Origin: Phanerochaete sordida
Taxonomy: Eukaryota; Basidiomycota; Agaricomycetes; Polyporales; Phanerochaetaceae
Direction of reading: 5' to 3'
NCBI GenBank assembly: GCA_019973155.2
Contig: BPQB01000039.1
Location: forward strand, 186,001 to 250,000
DNA: 64,000 bases
A program made the translations under genes and the position numbers. Below the pieces are notes generated by a model. That model did no database searches, had not been told where the DNA came from, and was given only the letters and a program-made list of their open reading frames with translations. Shown here piece by piece: positions 33,714 through 44,891 of the stretch; the first letter of the stretch is position 1, and every line of letters begins with the position of its first letter.

Positions 33714-34907
33714 ATGGCATCCGCAGCTGTCCAGGAACCAGCGAGAGGTGAGCAGGCTCAAAGTCATGACCGCGGCACGGAAAGCTAACACGACGCAGTC
33801 TCTCTCACACTCTCCGTAGATCACACAGAGACCAGTCCGCCTTTTCCGTCTCCTGGATCAGCGTTTCTGTCGCCGCCGACGCTGGGAGCACACGAGTTTG
33901 CGACGAGGCGGTCTTCGGTCGAGCGTACGTCTGCGACGAGGAGGAAGTCTGAGGAAGAGATGAACGGCGTGAACGGGAAGCCTGCCGCTGACGGAGAGTC
34001 CACCCCGACGACAACAACATCGATGGCATCTCCAGTGACCCCGACACCCACCACGTTTTCACCGCCTGCGCAAGTGACCATCCCTGATCCCCAGGATGCG
34101 ACTCTGGCGACACCAGTCGATAAACTGCCAGACCCATCTACCCTGTCCTCATCGCGCCCCGCGCCGCCATCGCCCGCAGTGTCCCGCCGCGCATCGTCCG
34201 CGCTGCCCTCCCGGCCGTCTTCGCGTGCCCGCTCTCGCCCCCAGTCACGTGTCCCATCGCTCTCCCAGCAGCCGGTCTTCCACACGGAGCACCAGGCGGA
34301 GGGCTCGTCATCTACCGTCGTGCCGCACAAACGACCACCGTTGAAGATCCGCGACTTTGCGTATCCACCGTCCGACGACCGCCATCTCGGTCGCGGCCCC
34401 GACGTCCCGCGTCCAAATCGCCCGCGGAATCGCAGCTCGGCGTACTCGAGCTCGGGCTCGAGTGCGTGCTCGGACGACGAGAGCGGGGACGAGGCGCAGC
34501 AGCAGCACGACGGCTTCGGCTCCTTCCGCTGGAACACGCTCAGCACGCACTTCTGGAACGGCAAGGACGGCGACGAGGACTCGGACGCGGACGCAGGGCC
34601 GTCACAGAACGACCTTGCGATGAACTTCGATCAGTCGTCGCCAGTGGAGGAGCAGGACGACTACGCGGATGACGATGACTACTACACGCCGCCAAGCGAA
34701 GACGAGCCGCTCGTACCGGGGACGTATCGCGCGCTCTACACGTTCGAGCCGGAGGGTACGGCGGAGATGGCGCTGGAGGAAGAGCAGCTCGTGCATGTCA
34801 TCGGGCGCGGCGGGGGAGTGGGCTGGGCCATCGTGGAGAGGGAAGGCGGCGGGCACGCCCTGGTCCCAGAAAGCTATCTGGAGCTGGTGACACCAGACGC
34901 ACGCTGA
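33714..34907 (+). CDS. SH3-domain protein, Nbp2/Skb5-like, 380 aa
   Basis: Exons 33714-33747 and 33799-34907 (381 codons), phase-1 intron. The C-terminal 60 residues form an SH3 domain: ALYTFEPEGTAEMALEEEQ, VGWAIVEREGG and the final ALVPESYLELV give the ALYDF, GW and VPxxY signatures. The rest is disordered, Ser/Pro/Asp-rich (RSSAYSSSGSSACSDDESGD). In yeasts a protein of this type (Nbp2, Skb5) recruits a PP2C phosphatase to MAP-kinase and PAK pathways; that assignment rests on SH3 sequence style only. A tatataa box at about 33671 lies 40 bp before the start. Intact. Confidence 0.75.
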
Positions 34908-35907
34908 GTCCTTAAATTAATCTGTCTATACCTTGTTTGTACATTGGTTACGCTCAGGTCAAGCGTGTGTTATATTCTGCCTCTCCTGCGCGGGCGCAGA
35001 GGTCGTCCGCGCGACTCGTCGCCTCTCGGCTCGGCCTCGCATCCCGTATGTGTCCTGTCCTCTCCGGTGCACTGTATTCCACATCCCGTGCTTCTAGATA
35101 GTCGTTTCGACCTGTATCATCCTAGTGCAATCAACTTTGGTTACGCTCCCGAAGAATATCCTGCTACCGCAGCTTGTCGCTGTTCGCAGGACTGCCCACC
35201 GTTTCCAAGGTTTAACACGGCCTACCTGACTGGCATGCAACCACCCAGCATATCGCGCAACGCCTCTCCTCCTCTCGACCACCTGTGGGCTATCGCGTCC
35301 GCGTGACCTGTTGCTACAATAAACTCGCCACACTACCGTCGAGATGCACCGCATGGTCTCGACAGCGCTACGCATCACCTGCGTATGCGCATTGTCTGGA
35401 CCGGTGCAACGTTGCGGTCGAGGCAACCGTGCCAGGTGCGCAGTATACGCCGGACGGAGCGACATCTCTCCGATCGCGGGTCATCCTGACGTCGCGGAGA
35501 ATTAACTGCCCCCATGCTCTCGCGAGAGATGCTTCCCAAGTCGCGCCTCGCACCGGTGGCTGTTCATCGCGAAATTGCTCGCAACAGCTACCGCTTTGCG
35601 AGCATTGATGTTTAGGTGCGAAGCAGTTCATATTCAGTTGATTTCCTAGCTAATGTATACGGCCCTACACCAGGGAATCCCGAGACACTGCGGGTAGCTT
35701 TGCGCCAGCGGCTTCTGTGTTGAACGGAAGCCAGCTGCTCGTGCCTTCGCGAGCAGTATACGCGGCAGAATCACGACCTGAACATGCATGCCAAGACCAT
35801 CGGTCGCCTGAGATTCGAAGCAGAATGGGCTTGGCACGCTATAAAACGGAGACGAGGTGTAGCTAGACCTCAGTGGACATCTCAGCGTAAAGGCTCCGCT
35901 GCACGCC
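34908..35907. other. 1-kb intergenic region
   Basis: No convincing coding frame on either strand. The right end holds the promoter of the xylanase gene, with TATAAAA at 35840-35846. Confidence 0.55.
35840..35846 (+). promoter_or_regulatory. TATA box of the GH10 xylanase gene
   Basis: TATAAAA stands 61 bp before the ATG at 35908, with the short leader usual for secreted fungal hydrolases. Confidence 0.6.
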
Positions 35908-37423
35908 ATGAAGAACCTCGTCGCTCTTGTCTCTCTGGCTACGTGCCTCAGCTTGCAGGCCGGCGCCGTCGCGGTCTGGGGCCAATGTGAGAGATTCTGC
36001 TCTCTGCACTAGTTCATGTTCGCTGACCACACCGAACATGCAGGTGGCGGCACTGGGTTTACCGGCTCGACGGTCTGCGACGCCGGCTCGTCGTGCGTTT
36101 TCGAGAATCCCTACTACTCCCAGTGCCAGCCAAGCACTGCTACGACCTCTTCGCCTGCCACCAGTACTCCCCCGAGTGGCGGCAGCGGTGGAAGCGGCCT
36201 CAATGCTCACTTCAAGGCCAAGGGCAAGATCTACTGAGGTACCGCGTCTGATGAGGATCGATTCAGCAATGCACAGGACTCGCAGGTCACTATCGCCCAG
36301 TTCGGCCAGGTCACCCCAGAGAACTCCATGAAATGGGACGCAGTACGTCTCGTATGTTTGACAGCATCTTTCTCACTCTAACGCGTCTCCTCAGACCGAG
36401 AGTAAGCCTGCTCTTTGAGCAGCAATCTATCATCAATTTACGATGGGTGTGCCCCGTTTCTAGACACCCGAGGCGTCTTTACCTTCACCGGAGCTGATGA
36501 GCTTGTCGCATACGCGCAGCAGAACAACATGCTCGTCCGCGCACACACGCTCGGTACGTCACGACCGCGCTCTCGACTAACCCCGAGTATCTGATATCCT
36601 CCACAGTCTGGCACTCGCAGCTCCCGTCCTGGGTCTCCGCGATCACGGATAAGAACACTCTGACGTCCGTCATCCAGAACCACATTGCCAACGTCGCCGG
36701 ACGCTACAAGGGCAAGGTCCGCTCGTGGGACGTCTGCAACGAGATCTTCAACGAGGACGGCACCTTCCGCCAGTCGGTCTTCTTCAACGTGCTCGGCCAG
36801 AGCTTCGTCACGATCGCCTTCCAGGCCGCGCGGGCTGCAGACCCGAACGCGAAGCTGTACATCAACGACTACAAGTGCGTTTTCATTTTCATGCGCCTAC
36901 TTGAAGTAATGCCCTGCGGAAACTGATTCGTCTGCAGCCTCGACAGCGCGAACGCGAAGCTCACCGCGGTCGTCAACCTCGTCAAGTCGCTCAACAGCGG
37001 CGGCACGAAGATGATCGATGGCATTGGTACCCAATCGCACCTTCAGGCGGGCGGCACAGGCGGCGTGCAGGCTGCTCTGCAGCTCGCTGCTACCGCCGGC
37101 GTCGAGGTGGCTATCACGGGTACGTAGCTCGCGGTCTATGCTGACCTTGACCTGACTGTATACGCCATAGAACTCGACATCGTGAACGCTGCGCCGAACG
37201 ATTACGTCGCCGTCGTAAAGGCCTGCCTTGCAGTTCCTGCCTGCATCGGTATCACGAGCTGGGGCGTCCGCGATCCGGTGCGATCAGCCGTTGGAAGCCA
37301 CCCCGTGCCACAGCTCACGCAGTACTATAGGATTCCTGGATCGCGTCGTCGAACCCCTTGCTGTTCGACGCGAACTGGCAGCCCAAGCCTGCGTACACTG
37401 CTGTCATCCAGGCGCTTTCATAG
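35908..37423 (+). pseudogene. CBM1-GH10 endo-1,4-beta-xylanase with a single in-frame stop
   Basis: Eight exons: 35908-35986, 36044-36342, 36395-36401, 36464-36553, 36607-36874, 36938-37119, 37171-37277, 37331-37423 (375 codons counting the internal stop). Order: signal peptide (MKNLVALVSLATCLSLQAG), CBM1 cellulose-binding module (VWGQCGG, GSTVCD, NPYYSQC), Ser/Thr/Pro/Gly linker, GH10 barrel. Catalytic acid/base lies in WDVCNE and nucleophile in [17 protein letters not shown] and SWGVRDP are present. All splice sites and phases agree. The one defect is TGA at 36235-36237 (codon 91) where GH10 enzymes have Trp in KIYWGT; a single G-to-A change explains it. Product would be a 90-residue CBM1 fragment unless the stop is bypassed or is a sequence error. 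Exon 3 is only 7 nt. Confidence 0.9.
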
Positions 37424-37636
37424 AGGAAGGGTGTCTGAACACAGGAGCCGTACGTATCAAATAAACTCTCCAGGCCGTTACGGACGCCATACTTACTGTG
37501 AAAGGCAGTTGTCCTATTCTCGCGATGCAGGCGATCGAAGAGATGACTGGACGAGTCGTCCTTGGATCAGTCGCGCTGGACCCATCGCCGCATATATATA
37601 ATTGCCGAGGAATCCAGACTTCGACTCATAATGAAA

Positions 37637-39791
37637 CTACTGCTCTATTCGCCGCCTCTCTGCGTCACGCACCGCATTTAACCGCGCGATCCACCTGTTG
37701 ACCTCGGCCCACTTGTCGCGCGCATGCGGATATTGGATGTTGCGGCCACCTTCGCAAACAATCTCGATGCCGGGACATATGTCTGACAAATATTCCGCAA
37801 GGTCGTATGGGTCAAGTTGACTGTCGAAGGTGGACGAGGGGAGGGGTACCGTGAGGCGCAGAGGGTTGAACCGGCGTTCCCGAGCACGATCGTTAGCGTT
37901 GCGTGGCCGCGGGATTTGTATTGTAGCCAGAGCGATACGTAAGTCGGTCAGCTGTGGGCAGTCTTTGATGATTGTCTCCAGGAACCCCAGCGCAGGGATC
38001 ACGCCCCTGTTCCCCTGACGCCAAAGGGCACAGTCGAAGTGTATGCTCTGTACCTTGGCCCAGGATAGGAGCAGTGGCTTGCTGAAGCATTCGCGGGTTG
38101 CACATGAGAGGACATCTGTGAGGTAGACCTTCCTGAGATGTGTCAGCGTCCCCAACCCCAAGACCTCGCGCTCTGTGATTTCCTCTGACGCTGGCTCTTG
38201 ACTGCATAGGGACAGCGCGATGAGGTCCGCATGCAACGCGATACTGTATACAAGGGCGCGCATCTCTTTTTTGGGCTTTCCGGAGAGTGTGTACTTCAAG
38301 GAAAGCGACCGCAGGGAACGCAATTTGATGACACAAAGGAAATCTGCAACGGCGAGGACGCCAGTCACGTTCTCAAAAATGATCTCTTTGAGGCTAGGAA
38401 AGAAGTTGTCGATATTTTCCTCGGTAGTCTTGGTGAACGACGAGGATGTGAATTCGCTGGTGATGCTGAGATGACGCAGATGCGGTAAGCGTGCGAGGAC
38501 CATGAGCGTGCGCATGTCGAGCGTAGTGTCAGGGTCATCGCAGACCAGCTTCTGGAGCTGCGTAAATCGGGCGACCATGGGAAGCAGACCGTTTGCCTTG
38601 CCGAGTACGAGGGCCCGAATGCTCGGGCAAGAGAGCTGCATGATAGACAGCATGGAGGCGCCGACCTCCGGGGACGGCCACACAATATCCAAAACACGAA
38701 GCTTTGGGTGGACAAGGGCTGTCAGGCAGAGCGTAATCTCCATCTCAGTGTATCCATGGGCTATACGGAGTGCCTGGAGACGGGGAGGAGGCGGTCTTGG
38801 GAGGGATGGCAAGAGGCGCATCACGAGCTTCAGCAACGCCGGCCGGAGCGCCGACGTGTCGTACGCGAACGAGAGCTCCCGGATACGGCTCGCGTACACC
38901 GTGAAGCGGGCCCAGTCTCCGATGGTGGGTGCGTTTGTGCCAACCACCTACGAACGTGTCAGTCAGCAGTCGTCAGAGCGTGGGCCCAGTGTACCAGGTC
39001 CCCGTCGGCATCCTTTGTCCATACGCCGTTCGGTAAGGTCTGGTACAGCGGGTCCAGGGAGGTCATCTCGCGCCACAGCACGTTGAAGCGTCTCGCGCAA
39101 GGCTAGGGCCAAACTAAACCCAAAACCTATACGCAGGGACAAGGGGTAAGTACGAGGGCAGCTGGCGAGTCCAGGAACCGGGGTCCGAGGTGTGCCGAGG
39201 TAGGCAAAGGCGCGAGGGCGAGCGCGAAGCGCGAGGCTCGCGAGAGCGAGTGGCGAAGTCGAGGAGGCTCGGGCGGACGCGAAATACAATGAGAAGGGGA
39301 CTGGATTGCTTCGGGGAAAGGGTACTACGTACAGGGCTTTTGTAGACTACGTCGGAAGAAAGCTACGGAATAAAGTCCAGAAATTTCGGGGATGAACAGA
39401 AAATGCGAAAGGGCATACCGAGTAATGACGAAATAGCGAATCCGTCGCGCCACATCGCGGGGCGTAGGCCATTCAAGACCGTGCGTATCCATGCGGCGGG
39501 GTGCTGGCGCAGAGTCCGCGAACGCGAGGCGCGAGGCCGGGATCGTGCGTGCGAGGCTCGCGGGCGCTTAGCGGCCGAGACGCGAGGTTCGGTGCGAGGT
39601 CGCGAGCTCGGGGACGCGGTCGGGGACGCGCTACGCGGTGTGCGCAGGCGCAGCGCTGCGCGAGGCGCATCAACGTCCAGCGCAGGATTGTTCAACGTCT
39701 TGCAAGTCTGGCTCACTGCTGCGAGCGCCCCTTTCGCGAGGTATGACAGAATCTCGGCGACGACATCGCCCAAAGCGAGCGCTTTGTGCAT
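37637..39791 (-). pseudogene. F-box/leucine-rich gene split by a 589-bp element in exon 1
   Basis: Exon 1 runs from ATG 39791 (MHKALALGDVVAEILSYL, TCKTLNNPALDV) to 39673, is interrupted by the element at 39084-39672, and resumes at 39079-38995 (LWREMTSLDPLYQTLP...). Without the element and one copy of the 4-bp duplication the exon is 119 + 85 = 204 nt, exactly the family length. Exon 2 (37637-38947, 437 codons with stop) follows a 47-bp intron and is fully open: GDWARFTVYASRIRELSF, MQLSCPSIR, LDMRTLMVLARLPHLR, DPYDLAEYLSDICPGIEI. Read-through into the element adds about 60 foreign residues and a stop. No decay beyond the insertion, so it is young. Rescue by splicing within the element is possible but I see no good in-phase site pair. 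Confidence 0.88.
39084..39672. mobile_element. MITE-like non-autonomous DNA transposon, 589 bp
   Basis: The ends are inverted repeats: left tgaagcgtctcgcgca, right (reverse complement) tgatgcgcctcgcgca, 14 of 16 identical. Flanks are a 4-bp duplication ACGT (39080-39083 and 39673-39676), and removal restores the host F-box exon exactly. The inside has no transposase and is rich in GCGAG/CTCGC words, including a near-palindromic GCGAGGCTCGCG at both sub-terminal positions (about 39231 and 39551). A 4-bp duplication occurs in several superfamilies (Academ-, Sola-, Ginger-like), so I leave the superfamily open. Confidence 0.85.
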
Positions 39792-40672
39792 TTGAACGGC
39801 TAGACTGTCGCGCATGGGCGATTCTTCGATTTAGGCGAAGTTAAGCTTCAGTTATCAGCAGACTTACCTTCGGCCGCGTTAGGGTCAGGATAGGCCTTTC
39901 ACCTTTGGATAGTGGGCGACAAAGAAGATGGGAGTTGCACGATGAGGATTGGACGCGACCCAAAAACACATAGTTTAGGGCAGGCAGGCGGGCACAGTCG
40001 CTCATTGCTCGTCGGGAGTTCATCATAAACTATTTGTATGGATATCCGCCACGAGTTGGAAAGTAAAATGTGCACTATGTGCGTGCAGCTCGCTTTCGAG
40101 AAAACCAAGAATACAAATACAAAATGAAGAGGATGGCCCGTTTGCACTGCCTAAGTTTGAGTCGAGGTTAGAGGCGTCGCATCGGGCATGAGGCCTGTCT
40201 TGACTCTCTACTAGACATACGAACCGCTCTTACCGACGTTTGTTTATGGAAGGCAACGGAGTGAACTCGAACCAAGGCACTACTAGCGTGACGGTCTGCG
40301 TCAAACAGCAGCGCCGAGCTCCAGGCCGCCTGCCCGATTGGAGAACGCGGCCATGGCAGGCTTTATAGTGGCAGTTACAGGGACATTTACAGCTGTCGTT
40401 CAGAGATGTATTCATGCAAGCCTTGCGAATCCAGATCGCATTTAAATCGATTTGTATGATCTCAGCGTGAGGAGGCATTTTCGTAGCCTCCGGGCGAGGG
40501 CCAACTGCCGAGGCCGTGTGTTGAACAGGTGTTTCTAGAGTCAGCTCTTGCTCTTGAGTCCGAGGTAGAGGTTCCTGTGTCTTCGTTTAGATAAAACCTC
40601 CTATCGCTCTAAGAGGGGTACGAAGACTTTGCAAGGTATTGTCGCTCGAGCGTTCACAGCACTCCAGGAAAC
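39792..40672. other. intergenic, promoter of the split F-box gene
   Basis: Contains the fourth copy of the 15-bp motif at 39971-39985. The rest shows no coherent coding frame. Confidence 0.55.
39971..39985 (-). promoter_or_regulatory. conserved F-box upstream motif GCCTGCCCTAAACTA (copy 4)
   Basis: Exact 15-mer on the minus strand, about 179 bp before the ATG at 39791; GAGCGACTG lies just upstream as at copy 3. Confidence 0.6.
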
Positions 40673-42429
40673 CTACTCTGAGCCAAGTTTGTCGACCTTG
40701 CGCTTTGCGCCAGCTCTGGTCACCATACGTGGCCCTATCTCGACCCTTGGAGCCACCGCTTTGGCCTTTCGCTGGGAGGTTCTAGTCGCGGTCTTGCGCT
40801 TCGAACTCGACTTCGACCTCGATTTGAGCCATTTCGGGTAATCCGCCACCAGCTCGGCGATCCAGTCCGCCTCGTATCCCGTGCACGTCATCGAAAACAC
40901 GCCAAATTCCTAGAATCGCAGATGAGCTACAGGTTTAGCGAGGGATAGTCGATAGAGTGCGGCATTCACCTCTTCTCCTGCAGAGTATGCAGCCACGACT
41001 TCATCTTCTGAGACGCTGTTCAATGCAGATCTATTCGCAGAGATCTGCTGCAGCTCGGTTTCTGTGGGCTCCGTACCGTTCCTTCGACGGAAATAGATCC
41101 GGGCCAGAACATCATTGCCCCAAGTTGAATGCGACTTAATCTCCCTGGCCCATGTTCGCTTGACCTGCGCGGCATAATCAGGTCCGGATGATTGTATAGA
41201 CATAGAGTCAATACGTACCTCTTCCGGCTGATCCATGAACTCGGCCGGTGTCAAAGACTCAATCGGAGCGAAAACGTACGTGCCCACGTATAACCATTTT
41301 CCGCCATCGAGTCTGACGAAAACCCGGTTCGTAGAAGAGTCACGCTTGCGGAACACCTTGCTGACCCATGAACCACTTGCATGGCCATCGGGCACGTAAA
41401 ACATGCCTGGAGCGCCTGGGACCTGAGGTGCGTGAGGATTGTACTCAAGGCTGGGGAATGCCCAGTCGTCCAAGCCATGCTCCTGTAGCTTTTCTTCGGA
41501 CATAGTCGGGAATGTAGCGACGAAGCTCCCGCCGTACCGGTTGCTGAAGTAGTACCGCGAGAAGAGAAAGTATTTGTTGACGCTGTCGTCCACAGGATAT
41601 ATCTCGCGGCCGATTTTCTGGAGTCGTCGGTACAGTATCCGGTCAGAGAAGGTGAACTCTTTCTTGATCTTCGCGTCCGACTGCTCATGTCATGTGTCAG
41701 ATGTTTTGCTTCGAAAAGAAGCGGCACCATGTACATTCTTCAAACCAGCCAGAGCATCCTGGATCTGTTCATCCGTCATCTGGTCTGTCGGATCCTGCTT
41801 CACAGTCTTGGAAGTCTCAGTCAAGCTGTACACCACCACAGATGGGAGGAACAGCACCTGATATACTCTCTCGAAATTCGCACGTAGCTGGGCATCTGAG
41901 ATGGGCTCCCGTTTGGATAAGGATTTGGGACTTCGCTCTAAAAACGTACGTAGTCTAGTTAAGCACGCTGTAAAAGCGCGGAATGGCTGGGGCTCACCTA
42001 GGACGTCGAGCGTCGAGCTATCGTGGCTCGTCTGGCGGCCAGGGCCCTTGAACGCTTTGCGAGTGGGAAGGACCACTTCGACACGAAGAGGTCGATGAGC
42101 AGCACGGGCGCGAAAGAACTCCCATGTTTCACCTTCAGCCTTGGTTTGTCCTCTGCGGACATGGGTAGGAAGAGCGTCGTGGATTCAGTACTTTTCAAGT
42201 GTCAGCGACGCGCGGGTGGCACCTACAGGATCTGTCGCTTGCTCCTCGCGCTACGCAAGTTCTATTTTCTGTCTTTCAGTGTACGAACGTCGCACAAGGC
42301 AGAGAGGAGACGTACGCTACTGTCCTCGGGTATGGTCTTTGGGCCGCTCGGGGCCGCTGCCCCTCGCAGGCTAACAATCTCGAGCGCCACGTCAGACAGT
42401 CGCGTGGACATGAACAGCACTATGTGCAT
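40673..42429 (-). CDS. protein with basidiomycete DUF6697-like domain, 459 aa
   Basis: Seven exons: 42316-42429, 42255-42268, 41998-42152, 41735-41937, 41219-41680, 40970-41164, 40673-40909 (460 codons). The C-terminal half has features I associate with DUF6697 of Basidiomycota: FSNRYGGSFVATFP, HGLDDWAFPSLEYNPHAPQ, PGAPGMFY, KWLYVGTY, RTWAREI, ARIYFRRRNGTEPTE and a last MTCTGYEADW. No activity is known to me. The tail is strongly basic (SRSKSSSKRKTATRTSQRKA), like a nuclear or nucleic-acid-binding extension. The N-terminal exons, including a 14-nt exon, are less certain: they were chosen because only this path keeps the frame. The family name is from memory and unverified. Confidence 0.65.
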
Positions 42430-42652
42430 TGTGAGCGATCGTTCAACATATTCGGCAACTCGACATACCTGCCAGCGACTCTGCTAATAGTGTTGAGGAA
42501 AGGAGTGGAGACGGAGAGTGGCCAAGTCAAACCACGGCGCTTGTATTTTAGATCAGGCCTCGATCGGCGGGCTAGCGGAAATTGCAGCACGAGGTTTATT
42601 GCAAGCGGTGTCGCTGTACATCACAGAGAAGATATGTACAGTCCCCGAGCCA

Positions 42653-44891
42653 TTAGAATGAGAACAGGGCGTTGTTCTTCCTCGACCCGAAGGCGTAGAC
42701 AATGGCCTGACTGACGAAGAGCCCGGTCGTGATACCAATGGTGACCGCAATCATGGCACCGCCAATGTCGATGCCGCCGCCTTGTGCGGTGATGCCTCCG
42801 ATGGCAGAGAGACCTGACTGGTGGGAGACGTGAGGGCAAGCATTGCTGCAGGGAAAGAACACGTACAGGAACCAAGAAAAGCACACCCGTGACCATGACA
42901 GTGAACGCGGTGCCGCCCATCTTGCGCGAGTAGAAGTTGCCGAGGATGCCGACGGCGAACGCGCCAGTGAAAGAGACGAAGTCGGAGCGGTCGGGGATGA
43001 GGCGCGTCGCGACCTTGTTCGCGGTGTACGAGATGCAGGAGATGATGATCATGACGAGCATGTCCCACGTCCAGATCGGCTGCAGGTTCGCGAGCGACGA
43101 GAGGACGGAGAAGATTGGTACGATGAAGAACTGCGCCCACCACGGGAACGGCATCAGGTACCACGGCGAGTCTGCCGGGCGGTAGCATCCCGTGACGATG
43201 TTCTCTGCGGCGAACGGGTTGACGTCGACGAAGGTGAAGGTCCCAGAGAGGGGCTGCCCGTTGTTGATGTGCCCAAAGGTGCCGTTGTCTGGAGTGAACT
43301 CGCCGATGATAGAGTATTGCGTGACCAACCGGCTTGCGAGTGTATCGAGGCTGTCTCGCGCTTTGTGGTTGAAGAGGAAGTATAGGTCATTGCCTATCTG
43401 CAGACCAAAGCCCAGGAACAGCGTGTAGATGAGTGCGTATATCATCTTGATGCTGCCTGTCGAAAGGTTCTTCGCGGCTAGCTCCAGAGAGCCGCTTACT
43501 GTCTCCCAATCAGCATATGCTCGAGGAAATGGGCAATCAAACCCACGAATTAGAAAGCCAGGTAGGATAGAGACGATGCTGGCGGATGAGATGGCGTTGT
43601 AACAGAAGATGTTGCCGTTGATGCTACTGAGCGCGCGGGCGGTGAACGAGATGATCATTGTCAAGCAGACTCTGCAGGGGAGTTAGCGAACGCCCTGAAT
43701 CAAAGCATGGCTACTTACTCAAAGACGTGCGCGTAAAATTTCTTCGCTCTAGACACGACGCCGATGCGCATAGCAGAGAGGAAGACCGCACACGCGCCAG
43801 CGATCCACATGTCGACGAAGGATCCGCCGAACGCCAGCGGGCAGATCAGAGCTGCGATCCAAAACGCGATGACAATCTGGATGAACGGCCCGTAGATCGT
43901 GGGAGCAGCGAGGAGCTCGTCGAGGCGGTCTCCCGCCTTCTTGGCGCTGAGCTCGTCGTGGACGACTGCGCGGTAGAGCTGGTGCACCTCGTGGAGGCGC
44001 CCGAGGGCCATGCGGCCATTGCAACGTATGAAATGCGTCTCGGAGGTCTTCTCTTCCTTGTCAAGGAACGAGCACATGATGAGGCCTGGGACATGGATGA
44101 ACTCGGCCTCGATCTCGAGGATGTGCGCGGCGGAGATGAGCTGGGCCTCGATGCGGTGCGAAGGGGCGCCGAACGTCATTAAAGCCTTTGCGAGCTTGAG
44201 AAGGAACTTCTCGCGATTAACGATAGCTTCGCAAATAGGTCAATCAAAATCTCGCGCTGCCCTACCAGATAAACTCACAGGAGATATTATATTCGATTTT
44301 GATCCTTGATAGAGCCTTTCGCCGCTGCTTGTAGGTCATCTCGCGGACCATCTGCTTCTCGACGTCCTCGTAGTCCTCCTGTAGCTCTCTATGCGCGCCA
44401 GTGATAGCAGGATCGTCTGGCTCAACAACTTGCTCGTACAGCTCGTCGTCGTAATGACCACGGTCATGCTCGTCCATGTGCAAGTCGATCTGGTCAATGT
44501 CGCTCCAGTCGTTGTCCAAGTCGTTGTCCCGCATGGCGGTAAACACATTGTGTTGTTCATCCGCGCTGTTCAGGCGTTTTCTTTGGCTCGGGCGACGGCG
44601 CATGCCCTCTGCTTCAATGTCAAAAGGCTGAAATCGACCAGAGCCCATCGAAGGTGTGACCGGACTCTTGGGTTCTGCATGTCGAGGTGTATAGGCATCT
44701 GGAGGACGCGGAACCTCGCTGGGGCGACGGTACGAGGCAAAGTGGCGCTGCCCCTCGTCGCTGCCGTCGCTACTGGAGCTTGAACTCACGAGCGTCGAGT
44801 CGCTGTTCCCTGCCTCAGTCGACTTCGGAGGCCGCTGCGAACGGCTTTCCCGGCCAGGTGTTCGGCGGGACGGCAGTTCGGTGTACGGCAT
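42653..44891 (-). CDS. ThrE/Prm10-type (DUF1212) membrane protein, 680 aa
   Basis: Five exons: 44279-44891, 43719-44226, 43547-43671, 42867-43498, 42653-42817 (681 codons). About 200 N-terminal residues are hydrophilic and acidic (SDIDQIDLHMDEHD). The DUF1212/ThrE_N region follows: NREKFLLKLAKALMTFGAPS, HRIEAQL, FIHVPGLIMCSF, LHEVHQLYRAVVHDE. Then about nine or ten hydrophobic segments (IYGPFIQIVIAFWIAALICP; SIVSILPGFLI; IYALIYTLFLGFGLQIG; WWAQFFIVPIFSVLSSL; MIAVTIGITTGLFVSQAIVY). In bacteria ThrE exports threonine and serine; yeast Prm10 is pheromone-regulated with unknown transport role. A 48-bp intron at 43499-43546 must be removed to give FLILSGSLEL. Divergent from the next gene. Confidence 0.88.

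Noticed and set aside
36235..36237. selenocysteine reading of TGA in the xylanase
   Set aside because: Basidiomycete GH10 enzymes have Trp here and there is no reason to expect Sec insertion in this lineage.
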